DNA of 64,000 nt from Candidatus Sodalis pierantonius str. SOPE (lineage in GTDB: Bacteria > Pseudomonadota > Gammaproteobacteria > Enterobacterales > Enterobacteriaceae): assembly GCF_000517405.1 (NCBI RefSeq), contig NZ_CP006568.1, positions 2,480,001 to 2,544,000 of the forward strand. Reading direction: 5' to 3'. The notes below the pieces were generated by a model. The model was not told the DNA's origin and did no database searches. It was given only the letters and a program-made list of their open reading frames with translations. The position numbers and the translations under genes are program-made. Positions 9,100 to 17,832 of this stretch are shown in pieces; position 1 is the first letter of the stretch; every line of letters begins with the position of its first letter.

Positions 9100-9507
9100 A
9101 TGCGTTTATTACATACCATGCTGCGGGTAGGCGATTTACAACGCTCCATCGATTTTTACACCAAAACCCTTGAAATGCTATTACTGCGCACCAGCGAAAA
9201 TCCGGAATACAAATATACGTTGGAGTTCGTGGGGTATACCGACGAGAGCGACGGCGCGGTCATCGAGCTGACCTATAATTGGGGCGTGGAGAGTTACGAT
9301 TTGGGCAGCGCCTATGGCCATATCGCCTTGGGCGTGGACAATGCGGCCGCCGCCTGCGAACGCATTCGCCAGGCCGGTGGCAAAGTAACCCGCGAAGCCG
9401 GGCCGGTGAAAGGCGGAACTACCATTATCGCCTTTATTGAAGATCCGGACGGTTATAAAATCGAACTGATTGAAAACAAACACGCCGGTCAAGGCGTCGG
9501 CAATTAA
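9100..9507 (+). CDS. gloA: Lactoylglutathione lyase (glyoxalase I)
   Basis: Isomerises the methylglyoxal-glutathione hemithioacetal to S-lactoylglutathione for methylglyoxal detoxification. It is 135 aa, the family length, when started at 9100 (MRLLHTMLRVGD) with an AGAGG upstream. Metal ligands of the two glyoxalase modules are present: His5, Glu in VIELTYNWG, His in GHIALGVD, and Glu in IELIENK. It is probably cotranscribed with rnt, 130 bp downstream, as in E. coli. Confidence 0.95.
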   Translation: MRLLHTMLRVGDLQRSIDFYTKTLEMLLLRTSENPEYKYTLEFVGYTDESDGAVIELTYNWGVESYDLGSAYGHIALGVDNAAAACERIRQAGGKVTREAGPVKGGTTIIAFIEDPDGYKIELIENKHAGQGVGN

Positions 9508-9637
9508 GCAGCGTACGCGCGGCCGGGACCTGCGGGTTCACAGCCGGTATTCCGCGCCGCGCGGGCATAACTCGCCATGCAAGCCGCGCCAAAATTTGCC
9601 ATAATGGCAGCTGAATTCGCTGAACATAAGAACTGGC

Positions 9638-10342
9638 ATGGTTGAAATAGACGATCTGAACACCCTCCGCGCCCGCTTTCGCGGCTTTTATCCCGTTGTC
9701 ATTGATGTGGAAACCGCGGGATTCAACGCCGGGACCGATGCCCTGCTAGAAATCGCTGCCGTCACCCTGAAAATGGATAATGACGGCTGGCTGCACGCCG
9801 ACAACACCCTGCACTTCCACGTCGACCCTTTCCCCGGCGCGCTGCTGCAGCCGGAAGCGCTGGCCTTTAACGGTATCGATCCGCACAACCCCCTGCGCGG
9901 CGCAGTGACCGAATATGAAGCCTTGCATGAAATCTTCAAACTGGTACGTAAAGGAATTAAAGATCAGGACTGCAACCGCGCCATTATAGTCGCCCACAAT
10001 GCGGCTTTTGATTACAGCTTTTTCATGGCCGCCGCCGGTCGCGCCGGCCTGAAACGCAACCCTTTCCATCCCTTCGCCACCTTTGATACGGCGGCGCTCA
10101 GCGGGCTGGTGCTCGGCCAGACCGTGCTGGCGAAAGCCTGTAGCGCCGCCGGCATTGCCTTTGACAACGGTGAAGCGCATTCGGCGCTCTATGACACCGA
10201 ACGTACCGCGACCCTGTTTTGTGAATTGGTCAATCGCTGGAAACGTCTGGGCGGCTGGCCGGTCGCGCTACCCGCCACGGGTGACGCCGAAGAAGAGGCT
10301 TGCGCCGCGCAGGATCGCGCCAACCCCACTATCGATCTGTAA
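9638..10342 (+). CDS. rnt: Ribonuclease T (DEDDh exoribonuclease)
   Basis: Trims 3' ends of tRNA, 5S and 23S rRNA and turns over the tRNA CCA end. It is 234 aa, about 19 longer than E. coli because of a C-terminal tail after GGWPVALP. Catalytic residues are all visible: D23 and E25 (VIDVETAGF), D125 or D150, H181 and D186 (HSALYD). The Shine-Dalgarno is weak. The downstream E. coli neighbour lhr is gone, and rnt now converges on grxD. Confidence 0.95.
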   Translation: MVEIDDLNTLRARFRGFYPVVIDVETAGFNAGTDALLEIAAVTLKMDNDGWLHADNTLHFHVDPFPGALLQPEALAFNGIDPHNPLRGAVTEYEALHEIFKLVRKGIKDQDCNRAIIVAHNAAFDYSFFMAAAGRAGLKRNPFHPFATFDTAALSGLVLGQTVLAKACSAAGIAFDNGEAHSALYDTERTATLFCELVNRWKRLGGWPVALPATGDAEEEACAAQDRANPTIDL

Positions 10343-10520
10343 ACGCTGCCACGCCGCGGGCCGTCTGCGCGGCCAATGACAGGGCTTTAGCGCTTGCAGG
10401 GCACACCACCTGCCCGTCCCCGGGGCGCCCTGGCGCTTGAGATGTTGCCTAGCGAATGCCGCAGGGCATGCCGGGCGGCGATGACGCCCGTACTGCCCCG
10501 CGCCCGGCACGCTGAGACGC

Positions 10521-10555
10521 AAAAAAAACCACCCGCTGTGCCTTGGGTGGTTTTT
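10521..10555. terminator. Bidirectional terminator between rnt and grxD
   Basis: AAAAACCACCC/GGGTGGTTTTT stem with a 10-nt loop (10524-10555), preceded by A8 and ending in T5. It is placed between two convergent genes. Confidence 0.85.
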
Positions 10556-10646
10556 GGTGCGATAGCGCCGAGGCGGTCTCTCGGCCGCGGCGCGTTAGCG
10601 CCGGACAGCATCGGGGCTGCGCGCTGTACTGCGCACATTCCTCCCG

Positions 10647-10994
10647 TTACTGCGCGTTATCCGCTTGCGAATTGTATTTTACCGCCGTTTCTTTAATCAG
10701 CGGCTGCAGCTCGCCGCGCTGGTACATTTCAATGACAATGTCGCAGCCGCCGATAAGCTCGCCGTCCACCCACAGCTGCGGGAAGGTCGGCCAGTTGGCG
10801 AATTTTGGCAGTTCAGCGCGGATATCCGGATTGGTTAGCACATCGACATAGGCAAAACGCTCACCGCTGGCGGACAGCGCCTGTACCGCCTGGGCGGAAA
10901 AACCGCAGCCCGGTAATTTAGGCGAGCCCTTCATGTACAGAAGAATCGGATTCTCGGCGATCTGTTGCTGAATTTTTTCGATAGTCGTGGTCAT
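10647..10994 (-). CDS. grxD: Monothiol glutaredoxin Grx4 (GrxD)
   Basis: CGFS-type glutaredoxin that carries or delivers [2Fe-2S] clusters, usually with a BolA partner. It is 115 aa. The active-site CGFS begins at residue 30 (PKLPGCGFS), followed by TFPQLWVDGELIGGCDI, the glutathione-binding region. Its survival agrees with the intact suf operon in this window. It converges on rnt. Confidence 0.96.
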   Translation of the reverse strand: MTTTIEKIQQQIAENPILLYMKGSPKLPGCGFSAQAVQALSASGERFAYVDVLTNPDIRAELPKFANWPTFPQLWVDGELIGGCDIVIEMYQRGELQPLIKETAVKYNSQADNAQ

Positions 10995-11382
10995 TGTCTC
11001 GCTTCCTTAAGCCAGTGGCTGGCTTTTATTTATCATACATCGGGTCTGACGTAATTCACTATTCTAACGATTCCGGGGGGAACATTTAAATGCTTTTTTC
11101 ACGTTAGCCCCGCCGGCGGGCTTCAGCCGCCCCGGCCGTGATACAACGGGCGCGAACGCCGGGTCTGCCCTTGCGGCGGCGAAGATTTGCGACTAGGGCG
11201 TTTAACGGGCCGTAAAACCGTTGCTTTTTACGGCTGCACGCGCGCAAAAATGCCGCATCACGCATGTTATTCACGTTTATTCACAATCTGTAGGAAAATA
11301 CGGATGCATTAGAACCGCAAATAGCTTAAATTCAGCTGAGCCGTCATTTTCTCCCGACCTTGGGCCACAGAGGATAGCGTTT
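10995..11382. other. Intergenic region grxD-mepH
   Basis: About 390 bp between divergent genes with no coding signal. It should hold both promoters. I see only a GC-rich hairpin near 11106-11135 and no convincing promoter hexamers. Confidence 0.5.
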
Positions 11383-12260
11383 ATGCTTTACGCTTTTTGT
11401 GCTGCTGTTTACCCAGCTCTTTCTCAATCTCGCGCACGCCGCGCCGAATGCGGGAGTCAATGCCGATCAACGTAAATCGCAGGCCAGCGCGGCGAAAACC
11501 GATGACCGACGCAAGCGCAAGCCCGTTAAACTGCAAAAAAAGACCCGCAGCACCGAGAGCGAGCATCTGGGTAATCCCAAGTTAAAATCTGCCGTGGTGA
11601 AACCCCGCAAGGCCGTCGCCACCAAAACGCCCCCCCCCCGACGCAGCGCCAACCGTCGTCGTGAAGGTGGGCAAAAGCCCCATTACGTCTTCCCGCCGCC
11701 AACGTGAAAATACTCGTCTGGCGCATAACCAGGCCGCCGGCAAAGGGCTGAAGAAAGCCTATGGACGCCATCGCGGCGGCGCGCGAGCCCGGACCGCGGC
11801 CATTGCGGCAGACGCTCAACCATTGCGCATGAGCGAAAGCCACAAGGTTCGCTACCAGCACGCTAAATTAACGGCGATGGCCAAACAGATGTCGCAGGTG
11901 GGTAAGCCCTATCGTTGGGGCGGTAAATCGCCGACCACCGGTTTCGATTGCAGCGGGTTGATTTACTACGCCTATAAAGACTTAATCCGCGTGCCGCTGC
12001 CGCGTACCGCGAATGAAATGTACCACTTGCGGGATGCTGCGCCGGTAAAAAAGAGCGAGTTGGAAAGCGGCGATCTGGTCTTTTTCCGCATCCGCATCCG
12101 CAACACGGCGGATCATGTCGGGGTTTATCTGGGCAATGGCCGTTTCATTCAGTCACCCCGCACCGGGCGTGACATCCGTATCAGCTACCTGAGCGAAGAT
12201 TATTGGCAGGATCATTATGTCGGCGCCCGCCGCGTGATGACGCCTACCACCATTCGCTGA
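11383..12260 (+). pseudogene. mepH: Frameshifted murein endopeptidase MepH (NlpC/P60)
   Basis: MepH (YdhO) cleaves D-Ala-mDAP cross-links during wall growth. Three pieces lie in different frames. An ATG at 11383 has its signal peptide (LFVLLFTQLFLNLAHA) in another frame, as if two bases were lost after the start codon. A Lys/Arg-rich linker runs into a tract of ten C (11630-11639). The NlpC/P60 domain then continues in a shifted frame (PYRWGGKSPTTGFDCSGL, with catalytic Cys, then DHVGVYLGNG with His). The catalytic domain is intact. Slippage at the C tract could restore some expression. Confidence 0.85.
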
Positions 12261-12409
12261 CGGCCACGCGCGACAGCCTCTCCCCCTTGCCGTCGCAGCG
12301 CGGGTCTTAAGGGGCCTTTTGACGCCCCCGCCAGCTCACCGTGCCGATCCGCGCGTCGTTACTAGGCCGCAAATCAATCCCCCGCCCTTAGAAGTGGTTT
12401 AGGGATGAT

Positions 12410-12435
12410 AAAAAAAAGGGCCTGGAGCCCTTTTT
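12410..12435 (-). terminator. Terminator of ynhF
   Basis: AAAAAGGGC/GCCCTTTTT stem with CTGGA loop (12413-12435). The minus strand ends in T8 (plus-strand A run 12410-12417), just downstream of the ynhF stop. It could also act on the plus strand for mepH. Confidence 0.75.
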
Positions 12436-12472
12436 ACCGTCTGGGTGATGTTCGGCCCGGCGCCAAACGCGA

Positions 12473-12562
12473 TCAATCCAATACGGTGGTAAAGCTGAAG
12501 ATAATGATGACCAACAGCGAAAAGACGGTAGTCGTTAACGACCAAGCAAAATCGCGGCTCAT
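12473..12562 (-). CDS. ynhF: Small membrane protein YnhF
   Basis: A 29-codon reading frame starting MSRDFAWSLTTT and ending FTTVLD. One hydrophobic segment of about 16 residues is flanked by a short charged N-terminus. It has the same length, topology and location (next to purR) as E. coli YnhF, a 29-aa inner-membrane peptide starting MSTDLKFSLVTT. A clear AAAGGA lies seven bases before the ATG, and a terminator follows the stop. The function of YnhF is unknown. Its survival among decayed neighbours suggests selection. Confidence 0.8.
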   Translation of the reverse strand: MSRDFAWSLTTTVFSLLVIIIFSFTTVLD

Positions 12563-12720
12563 GATATTTCCTTTTAACGCTTCTGCGTCAGGTGGCTAAG
12601 TTAGTCGGTATTCGTTCTCTATCTTGCCATAGCCGTGGCCAAAAAGCATGTCCCGTCGGCGGCTCAACGCATATAACGCTTTCACTTTCTCGACAAGATC
12701 GAGGAAAATTGCCTTTTGTT

Positions 12721-12740
12721 GGCAGGCAAACGATTCACAT
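12721..12740 (+). promoter_or_regulatory. Probable PurR operator (autoregulation)
   Basis: GGCAAACGATTCA within 12724-12739 resembles the PUR box (ACGCAAACGTTTNCNT, about 10 of 14 defined positions). It lies 45-60 bp upstream of purR, where E. coli purR has its operator. Confidence 0.55.
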
Positions 12741-12783
12741 AGCATTATCCCCTACTGCCGAGGGATCCAGGAGTAGTTTAGAG

Positions 12784-13803
12784 ATGGCAACCATAAAAGA
12801 TGTAGCCAAACACGCGGGGGTATCAACGACCACGGTTTCCCATGTGATTAATAAAACCCGCTTCGTGGCGCCGGAGACCAAACGCGCCGTATGGGACGCC
12901 ATCAAACAGCTCAGCTATTCCCCCAGCGCGGTGGCGCGCAGCCTGAAGGTCAACCGCACCAAATCCATCGGTCTGTTGGCCAGCACCAGCGAAGCCCCCT
13001 ATTTCGCCGAGATAATTGAATCCATAGAGCTTCACTGTTTTGCCAAACGCTACACCCTTATCCTGTGCAATTCCCACAACGAAACATCGAAACAGCAGGC
13101 CTATTTGCAAATGCTGGCGCAAAAGCGGGTCGATGGGCTGCTGGTGATGTGCGTTGAATACCCCGAAGCCCTGCTGCGGCTATTGGAAGAATATCGCCAT
13201 ATTCCCATGGTGGTGATGGATTGGGGTGAGGTGCGCGGCGATTTTACCGATACCATCGTCGATAATGCCTTTGCCGGCGGTTATATGGCCACCCGCTATT
13301 TACTCGATCGCGGCCACCGGGATATTGGCGCCATTCCCGGCCAGCTGGCGCGCAACACCGGCGGCGGACGCCACCGCGGTTATCTTCATGCGTTAAAAGA
13401 GGCCGATATTCTGCCCAACCAGGCCTGGATCGTTCAAGGTGATTTCGAACCGGCTTCCGGTTATCGCGCCATGCAACATATTCTGGCCCAGTCTCACCGT
13501 CCCAGCGCGATATTTTGCGGCGGCGGCGAGATGGCGATGGGCGCATTGTGCGCCATCCACGAGCATGGGCTGCGCGTACCGCAAGACATTTCACTGATAG
13601 GCTACGATAATGTCAGCCACTCACGGTATTTCACCCCCGCGCTTACCACGGTGGATCAGCCCAAGGCCGTATTGGGGGAATCCGCGCTGACCATGCTGCT
13701 TGATAGGATCATCAGCAAGCGGGAAGCCGCGCAGACAATTGAGGTCCATCCCACCCTGGTGGAGCGCTGTTCGGTGGCCGATGACCCCTACCATAACCGC
13801 TAA
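12784..13803 (+). CDS. purR: Purine repressor PurR (LacI family)
   Basis: Represses purine biosynthesis genes when bound to hypoxanthine or guanine. It is 339 aa (E. coli 341). The LacI helix-turn-helix with the hinge helix spans residues 1-60 (MATIKDVAKHAGVSTTTVSH, then SPSAVARSLK). A periplasmic-binding-protein-like effector domain fills the rest, ending SVADDPYHNR. I start at 12784; the frame is open 64 codons further up, but that part is not protein-like. An operator-like site lies upstream. No lesion is visible. E. coli ydhB and ydhC between purR and cfa are missing. Confidence 0.95.
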   Translation: MATIKDVAKHAGVSTTTVSHVINKTRFVAPETKRAVWDAIKQLSYSPSAVARSLKVNRTKSIGLLASTSEAPYFAEIIESIELHCFAKRYTLILCNSHNETSKQQAYLQMLAQKRVDGLLVMCVEYPEALLRLLEEYRHIPMVVMDWGEVRGDFTDTIVDNAFAGGYMATRYLLDRGHRDIGAIPGQLARNTGGGRHRGYLHALKEADILPNQAWIVQGDFEPASGYRAMQHILAQSHRPSAIFCGGGEMAMGALCAIHEHGLRVPQDISLIGYDNVSHSRYFTPALTTVDQPKAVLGESALTMLLDRIISKREAAQTIEVHPTLVERCSVADDPYHNR

Positions 13804-14275
13804 TCTTGTGCCGTCGTTGGCTGAGGCCCCGTGTTTGCGGCGGCGTTGGCCATTATGCACGGCGTTTTACGCGCTACGTGGCCGCGCAAATTTCCCCGCG
13901 ACGCAGAAATGAATAATAACTCTTTAGGCGCACTAACTCTTTGAGGAGTGTGACTGTTTCCCAAAGTTATCATTAACTTAGGCTATTATTCCTATTGCTG
14001 TTTTTGGAGTTGTCTAAAGCCGGATGCAGGCTTATACTCAATTACGTTAACAATTATAACGAGTTGTTTATTCATTTTGCTTTAGGGACGTGATGTTTAC
14101 TCATGCATGCTTTTTCGTGCAAAGCAGCCGGTTTAACAACCATTCTGAGTTTCTATTCCTCTGTTAATTTGTCGTATCAGACACCACGGCTTACCGTGGA
14201 TTCTTATAAAAGCTCGCAGGCAGCGCCTGGCTCTTCCTGACGAGGTATTTTTAGAAGAAAGGTGATGGAGAAGCT
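13804..14275. other. Long cfa upstream region
   Basis: About 470 bp without coding signal between purR and cfa. E. coli cfa has a long sRNA-responsive 5' leader. This region keeps comparable AT-rich spacing, but I cannot point to a specific element beyond a ribosome-binding site (AGAAAGG) near 14258-14264. Confidence 0.5.
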
Positions 14276-15408
14276 ATGAGTTCCTCGTGTGTTGAAGACC
14301 TGAGCTTTCAGGATAACGCTTGGTATCGCATCGTCCATGAATTACTCGCTGAAGCCGACATTGAAATCAATGGTCCATTCGATATTCACGTCAACAACCC
14401 GGATTTTTTTAAGCGCGTACTACAGGACGGTTCACTGGGTTTAGGTGAAAGTTACATGGATGGCTGGTGGGATTGCGAACGGCTGGATATGTTTTTTCAG
14501 CGTGCGTTGCGCAGCGGACTGGAAAATAAGCTTCCCCATCATTTAAAAGATACCCTACGCGTCGCCGCGGCGCGCCTGACTAATCTCCAATCGCGCAAAA
14601 GGGCCTGGATCGTCGGTAAAGAACATTACGATTTAGGCAATGATCTCTTCTCGCTCATGCTCGATCCGTATATGCAATATTCCTGTGGTTATTGGCCTCA
14701 TGCCGCCAGCCTTGAGCAGGCCCAGCAAAATAAACTGGAAATGATTTGCCAAAAACTGCAATTGCAGCCGGGGATGTCGGTTGCGGCTGGGGCGGTCTGG
14801 CGAATTATGCGGAACAACATTATGGCGTTAAAGTCCACGGCGTCACCATCTCGACCGAGCAGCAAAAGCTGGCGCAAACGCGTTGCGCAGGACAAGATGT
14901 CACGATTTTGTTGCAGGATTATCGCGATTTAAATTTGCAGTTCGATCGCATTGTCTCGGTAGGGATGTTCGAGCACGTGGGGCCGAAAAACTACCCAACC
15001 TATTTCGATGTGGTGGCCCGTAATTTGAAACCCGACGGCCTGCTTTTGCTGCACACCATCGGCACGAACCGGACCGATATGAATGTGGATCCATGGATCA
15101 ACAGATATATCTTCCCGAACGGCTGCCTGCCGTCCGTACGGCATATCGTCGATGCCAGCGAGCCTCATTTCGTCATGGAAGACTGGCATAATTTCGGCGC
15201 GGATTATGATCGCACGCTCATGGCCTGGCATGAACTCTTCATCGCCGCCTGGCCGACGTTGCAGGGCAATTATTCCGAACGTTTTTACCGCATGTTTGTA
15301 TACTACTTACAGGCCTGCGCCGGCGCGTTCCGCGCCCGCAATATCCAGCTATGGCAGGTTCTGTTCAGCCCTCGGGGCGTCGAAGGCGGTCTGCGCGTCG
15401 CGCGGTAA
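14276..15408 (+). pseudogene. cfa: Frameshifted cyclopropane fatty acid synthase (cfa)
   Basis: Cfa methylates unsaturated phospholipid acyl chains using SAM. The N-terminal half (from MSSSCVEDLSF through KLQLQPGMSV) and the C-terminal half (from DVGCGWGGLANY to GLRVAR) are each well preserved but in different frames. The break lies at 14772-14783, inside the SAM-binding motif VLDxGCGWGG. The remaining bases look like the product of a 13-bp slip between two copies of GGATGTCGGTT. Everything else, including SVGMFEHVGPKNY, is intact, so the loss is recent. Confidence 0.92.
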
Positions 15409-15475
15409 GCGTTGCGCCGTCATGGCTGCCGGCGCACATGACGGCGCTTTCAGACCGCGCCGCCGCCCACCTGGG

Positions 15476-16093
15476 TCAGGCGCGCTCGCGCGCCGCCAAA
15501 ACCCGCTCCACGGTGTCGACAATCGCCTGCGTCTGCGGGTCGATTTCGATATTGACGCTATCGCCGAGTCGTTTCTTACCGAGCGTGGTGCGCAGCAACG
15601 TTTCAGGAATTAAATGTACGCAAAAACGGTTGCCCGCGACTTCGCCTACCGTCAGGCTAATACCGTCAACACCGATATAACCCTTATGCAGGATGTATTT
15701 CATCAGCGCCCTGTCCGGCAAGGAAAACCAAATTTGCCGATTGTTCTCTGAGGTCACGATTTTGGTCAATTCGGCTGTGCAGATAATATGCCCTGACATC
15801 AGATGACCGCCAATCTCCGCCTGCAGGGTCGCCGCCCGTTCCAGGTTGATCTCATCGCCAACCTTAAGCGTGCCTAAGTTGGTCAGCCGGAGCGTTTCTT
15901 TCATCAGATCGAAGCTGACCACGTCGCCCGCGATGACGGTCACTGTCAGGCAACATCCGTTATGGGCCACCGACGCGCCGATGGTCAAACCCGGCAACAG
16001 CGCCGCCGGCAGGCGGACGTGATGGGTACGAAAATGGTCTTTTTCCTCAATCGCGGTAATGGGCGCGGTGGCCTGAACAATCCCCGTAAACAT
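15476..16093 (-). CDS. ribC: Riboflavin synthase alpha subunit
   Basis: Dismutates two 6,7-dimethyl-8-ribityllumazine molecules into riboflavin (gene also called ribE). It is 205 aa with the diagnostic N-terminus MFTGIVQ and two tandem lumazine-binding repeats. The first holds NGCCLTVT and the second GISLTVGEV, each with the LMKETLR- or LIPETLLRTT-type strand. It is divergent from mdtK, as in E. coli. No lesion is visible. Confidence 0.95.
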   Translation of the reverse strand: MFTGIVQATAPITAIEEKDHFRTHHVRLPAALLPGLTIGASVAHNGCCLTVTVIAGDVVSFDLMKETLRLTNLGTLKVGDEINLERAATLQAEIGGHLMSGHIICTAELTKIVTSENNRQIWFSLPDRALMKYILHKGYIGVDGISLTVGEVAGNRFCVHLIPETLLRTTLGKKRLGDSVNIEIDPQTQAIVDTVERVLAARERA

Positions 16094-16328
16094 GCGTTTT
16101 CCTCATCTGGCTACACCGAATAACTCGGCGCTCAGTTTGCCCCATAATATGACAAATTCCAAATACTGACACGATACAATAGAGGCTATGCCCCTTATAT
16201 CGCGTCATTTTCCTGCTATCTTCGCCAACAAAATGCATTACACTATGCCGCTAAAAGGATCCAGCCGTGTTAACGCGTGCGGGTTCCATTAATAAACTCG
16301 GTTCGTCACTCGCAACAAAGGTGTCCGC

Positions 16329-17072
16329 GTGCAAAATTATGTTAAGGAAGCGCGTATCTTAGTGGCTTTGGCCATCCTGGTAATTTTCGCCCAAGTATCG
16401 CAAACGGCGATGGGGGTCGTGGATACCATCATGTCCGGCTCGGTAAGCGCCACCGATATGGCCGCGGGTAACGGTGGGCACCTCCATCTGGCTGCCGGTC
16501 ATTTTGTTCGGTCACGGCCTGCTGCTGGCGCTAACGCCGGTTATCGCGCAGCTCAACGGCTCCGGACGGCGAGACCGGATTGCCCATCAGATACGTCAGG
16601 GCTTCTGGCTGACGCTGGGCGTGGCGGCCACCATCCGCATCGGCTTTCGCCTGGGGGAAGGCGATGTCGAGCAGGCGCGAGTCAGCGCCAGGGCCAGGGC
16701 CAGGGCCAGGGCCAGGGCCAGGGCCAGGGCCAGCCTGATGATAGGCGTCACGCTGGCCTGCTGCGTGAGCGGATTGCGCTCTTGTATAACGATACGCCGG
16801 CGGTCGTGGCCATGGCCTCGCATTTAATGCTGCTAGCGGCCCTATATCAGATTTCTGATTCCATCCAGGTTATCGGCAACGGCGTGCTGCGCGGCCTGCC
16901 GTGCGGGTACGTGCTGGCGCTGACGGATTGGCTGCGCCCCGCCATGGGTCCCAGCGGTTTCTGGATTGGATTTATTGTCGGTCTGACCTCAGCCGCCGTT
17001 TTGATGATGTTCCGGATGCGCTGGCTACAGCGCCAAACCCCCGCGCGCATTTTGCGTCGGGCGGCGCGTTGA
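16329..17072 (+). pseudogene. mdtK: Decayed MATE multidrug efflux gene mdtK
   Basis: MdtK is a 457-aa Na+-coupled efflux pump; only about 248 codons remain. The start (MQNYVKEARILVAL) runs to DMAAG, where one extra base shifts frame (about 16466). GTSIWLPVILFGHGLLLALTPV continues in the second frame to QGFWLT. About 200 codons are then missing, and the text resumes at TIRIGFRLGEG. A hexanucleotide array follows, then another shift. The C-terminal part lacks about 19 residues between GVLRG and LPCGY. Function is certainly lost. Confidence 0.93.
16687..16733 (+). repeat. Hexanucleotide tandem array (GCCAGG)7+
   Basis: Seven perfect GCCAGG units plus five bases of an eighth, inside mdtK. In one frame it encodes alternating Ala-Arg. 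E. coli MdtK has a short AARTG segment here, so this is an expansion within the pseudogene. Confidence 0.95.
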
Positions 17073-17143
17073 GGGGCATGACGCGTCTTGATCGGTGAAA
17101 AAGCCGGCTTAATGCACATTCCCTCGACAATCAATCGGCGTTC

Positions 17144-17172
17144 GGGGGGGGGGGGGAAAACGCGTTTTCCCC
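17144..17172. repeat. Thirteen-G tract joined to a 20-bp perfect palindrome
   Basis: G13 at 17144-17156. The last four G begin the self-complementary stretch GGGGAAAACGCG... to CCCC at 17153-17172, which is fully palindromic. It lies between the mdtK remnant and tRNA-Val. Confidence 0.9.
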
Positions 17173-17229
17173 TTGCAAGGCGTGATAGAGCCCGTTAATA
17201 TTCGTCCTGCAGGCAGCAGGCAACAAAAT

Positions 17230-17306
17230 GCGTTCTTAGCTCAGTTGGTTAGAGCACCACCTTGACATGGTGGGGGTCGATGGTTCGAGTCCATTAGAAC
17301 GCACCA
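17230..17306 (+). tRNA. valV: tRNA-Val (GAC anticodon)
   Basis: A 77-nt cloverleaf. The acceptor stem GCGTTCT pairs with AGAACGC. The D-arm AGCTCAGTTGGTTAGAGCA, anticodon loop CTTGACATG (GAC), T-arm GGTTCGAGTCC and encoded CCA are all present. It sits between mdtK and pykF, where E. coli has the valV-valW pair; only one copy is present here. Confidence 0.97.
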
Positions 17307-17832
17307 AATCTTATCGTTCCCTTTTCCCTCGCACTCCTTTTTTAACCGCTACTGTTTCCGCAGCGATGATGTTGCGCTATGTTTCCCACGGCCTCTCTTC
17401 AGCCAGCGTCATCGGCGCCGGGTATTATCATGAGGGTAAACAACGTGCACGAGCGCGTGACAAAACGGTCTTTGCCGGTTGCGACGATCTGCGGCAAAAA
17501 TGACACAATAACGCTTTTTTTTGTGCTAACGCATTAATTGTCCAGTTTTTACTTTGTTTCCCGCCTGCCAATAACTATAATGCAAAACGTTATTTCAATT
17601 GAAGGGTTAGCGCCGATTGATTTGCCCCCAACGTCTAAAAACAGCATTGACCTCCGGCGCATACCGGCCTTGCCGTGCTGAGCCGTTCAATTTTTTTTCC
17701 TTACGTTCCGAGCGTTGTCACCTATCCTTAAATATGGACCGCAGGTTTAGCAAGCGGCTTTTTTTTCATCGCGGGCCTGGTCCGGCGATGCACCAGATTC
17801 ATCATCCATCACAACTTATAGAAATCAACGTT
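17307..17832. other. tRNA-Val to pykF interval with pykF promoter
   Basis: No gene in about 525 bp. A TATAAT at 17576-17581 with TTTGTT at 17553-17558 (17-bp spacer) is a plausible pykF promoter, which would give a leader of roughly 240 nt. I looked for a Cra site and saw only a weak candidate (GCTGAGCCGTTCAA, about 17678-17691). Confidence 0.5.

Noticed and set aside
15940..16330. FMN riboswitch near riboflavin synthase
   Set aside because: No RFN-element conserved blocks are seen; in enterobacteria this riboswitch belongs to ribB, elsewhere.
16681..16740. Short repeats that might suggest a CRISPR array
   Set aside because: Units are six bases with no spacers; this is a microsatellite in mdtK.
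17670..17700. Cra (FruR) site upstream of pykF
   Set aside because: GCTGAGCCGTTCAA only partly fits the palindromic consensus and its half-site spacing is off by one base.
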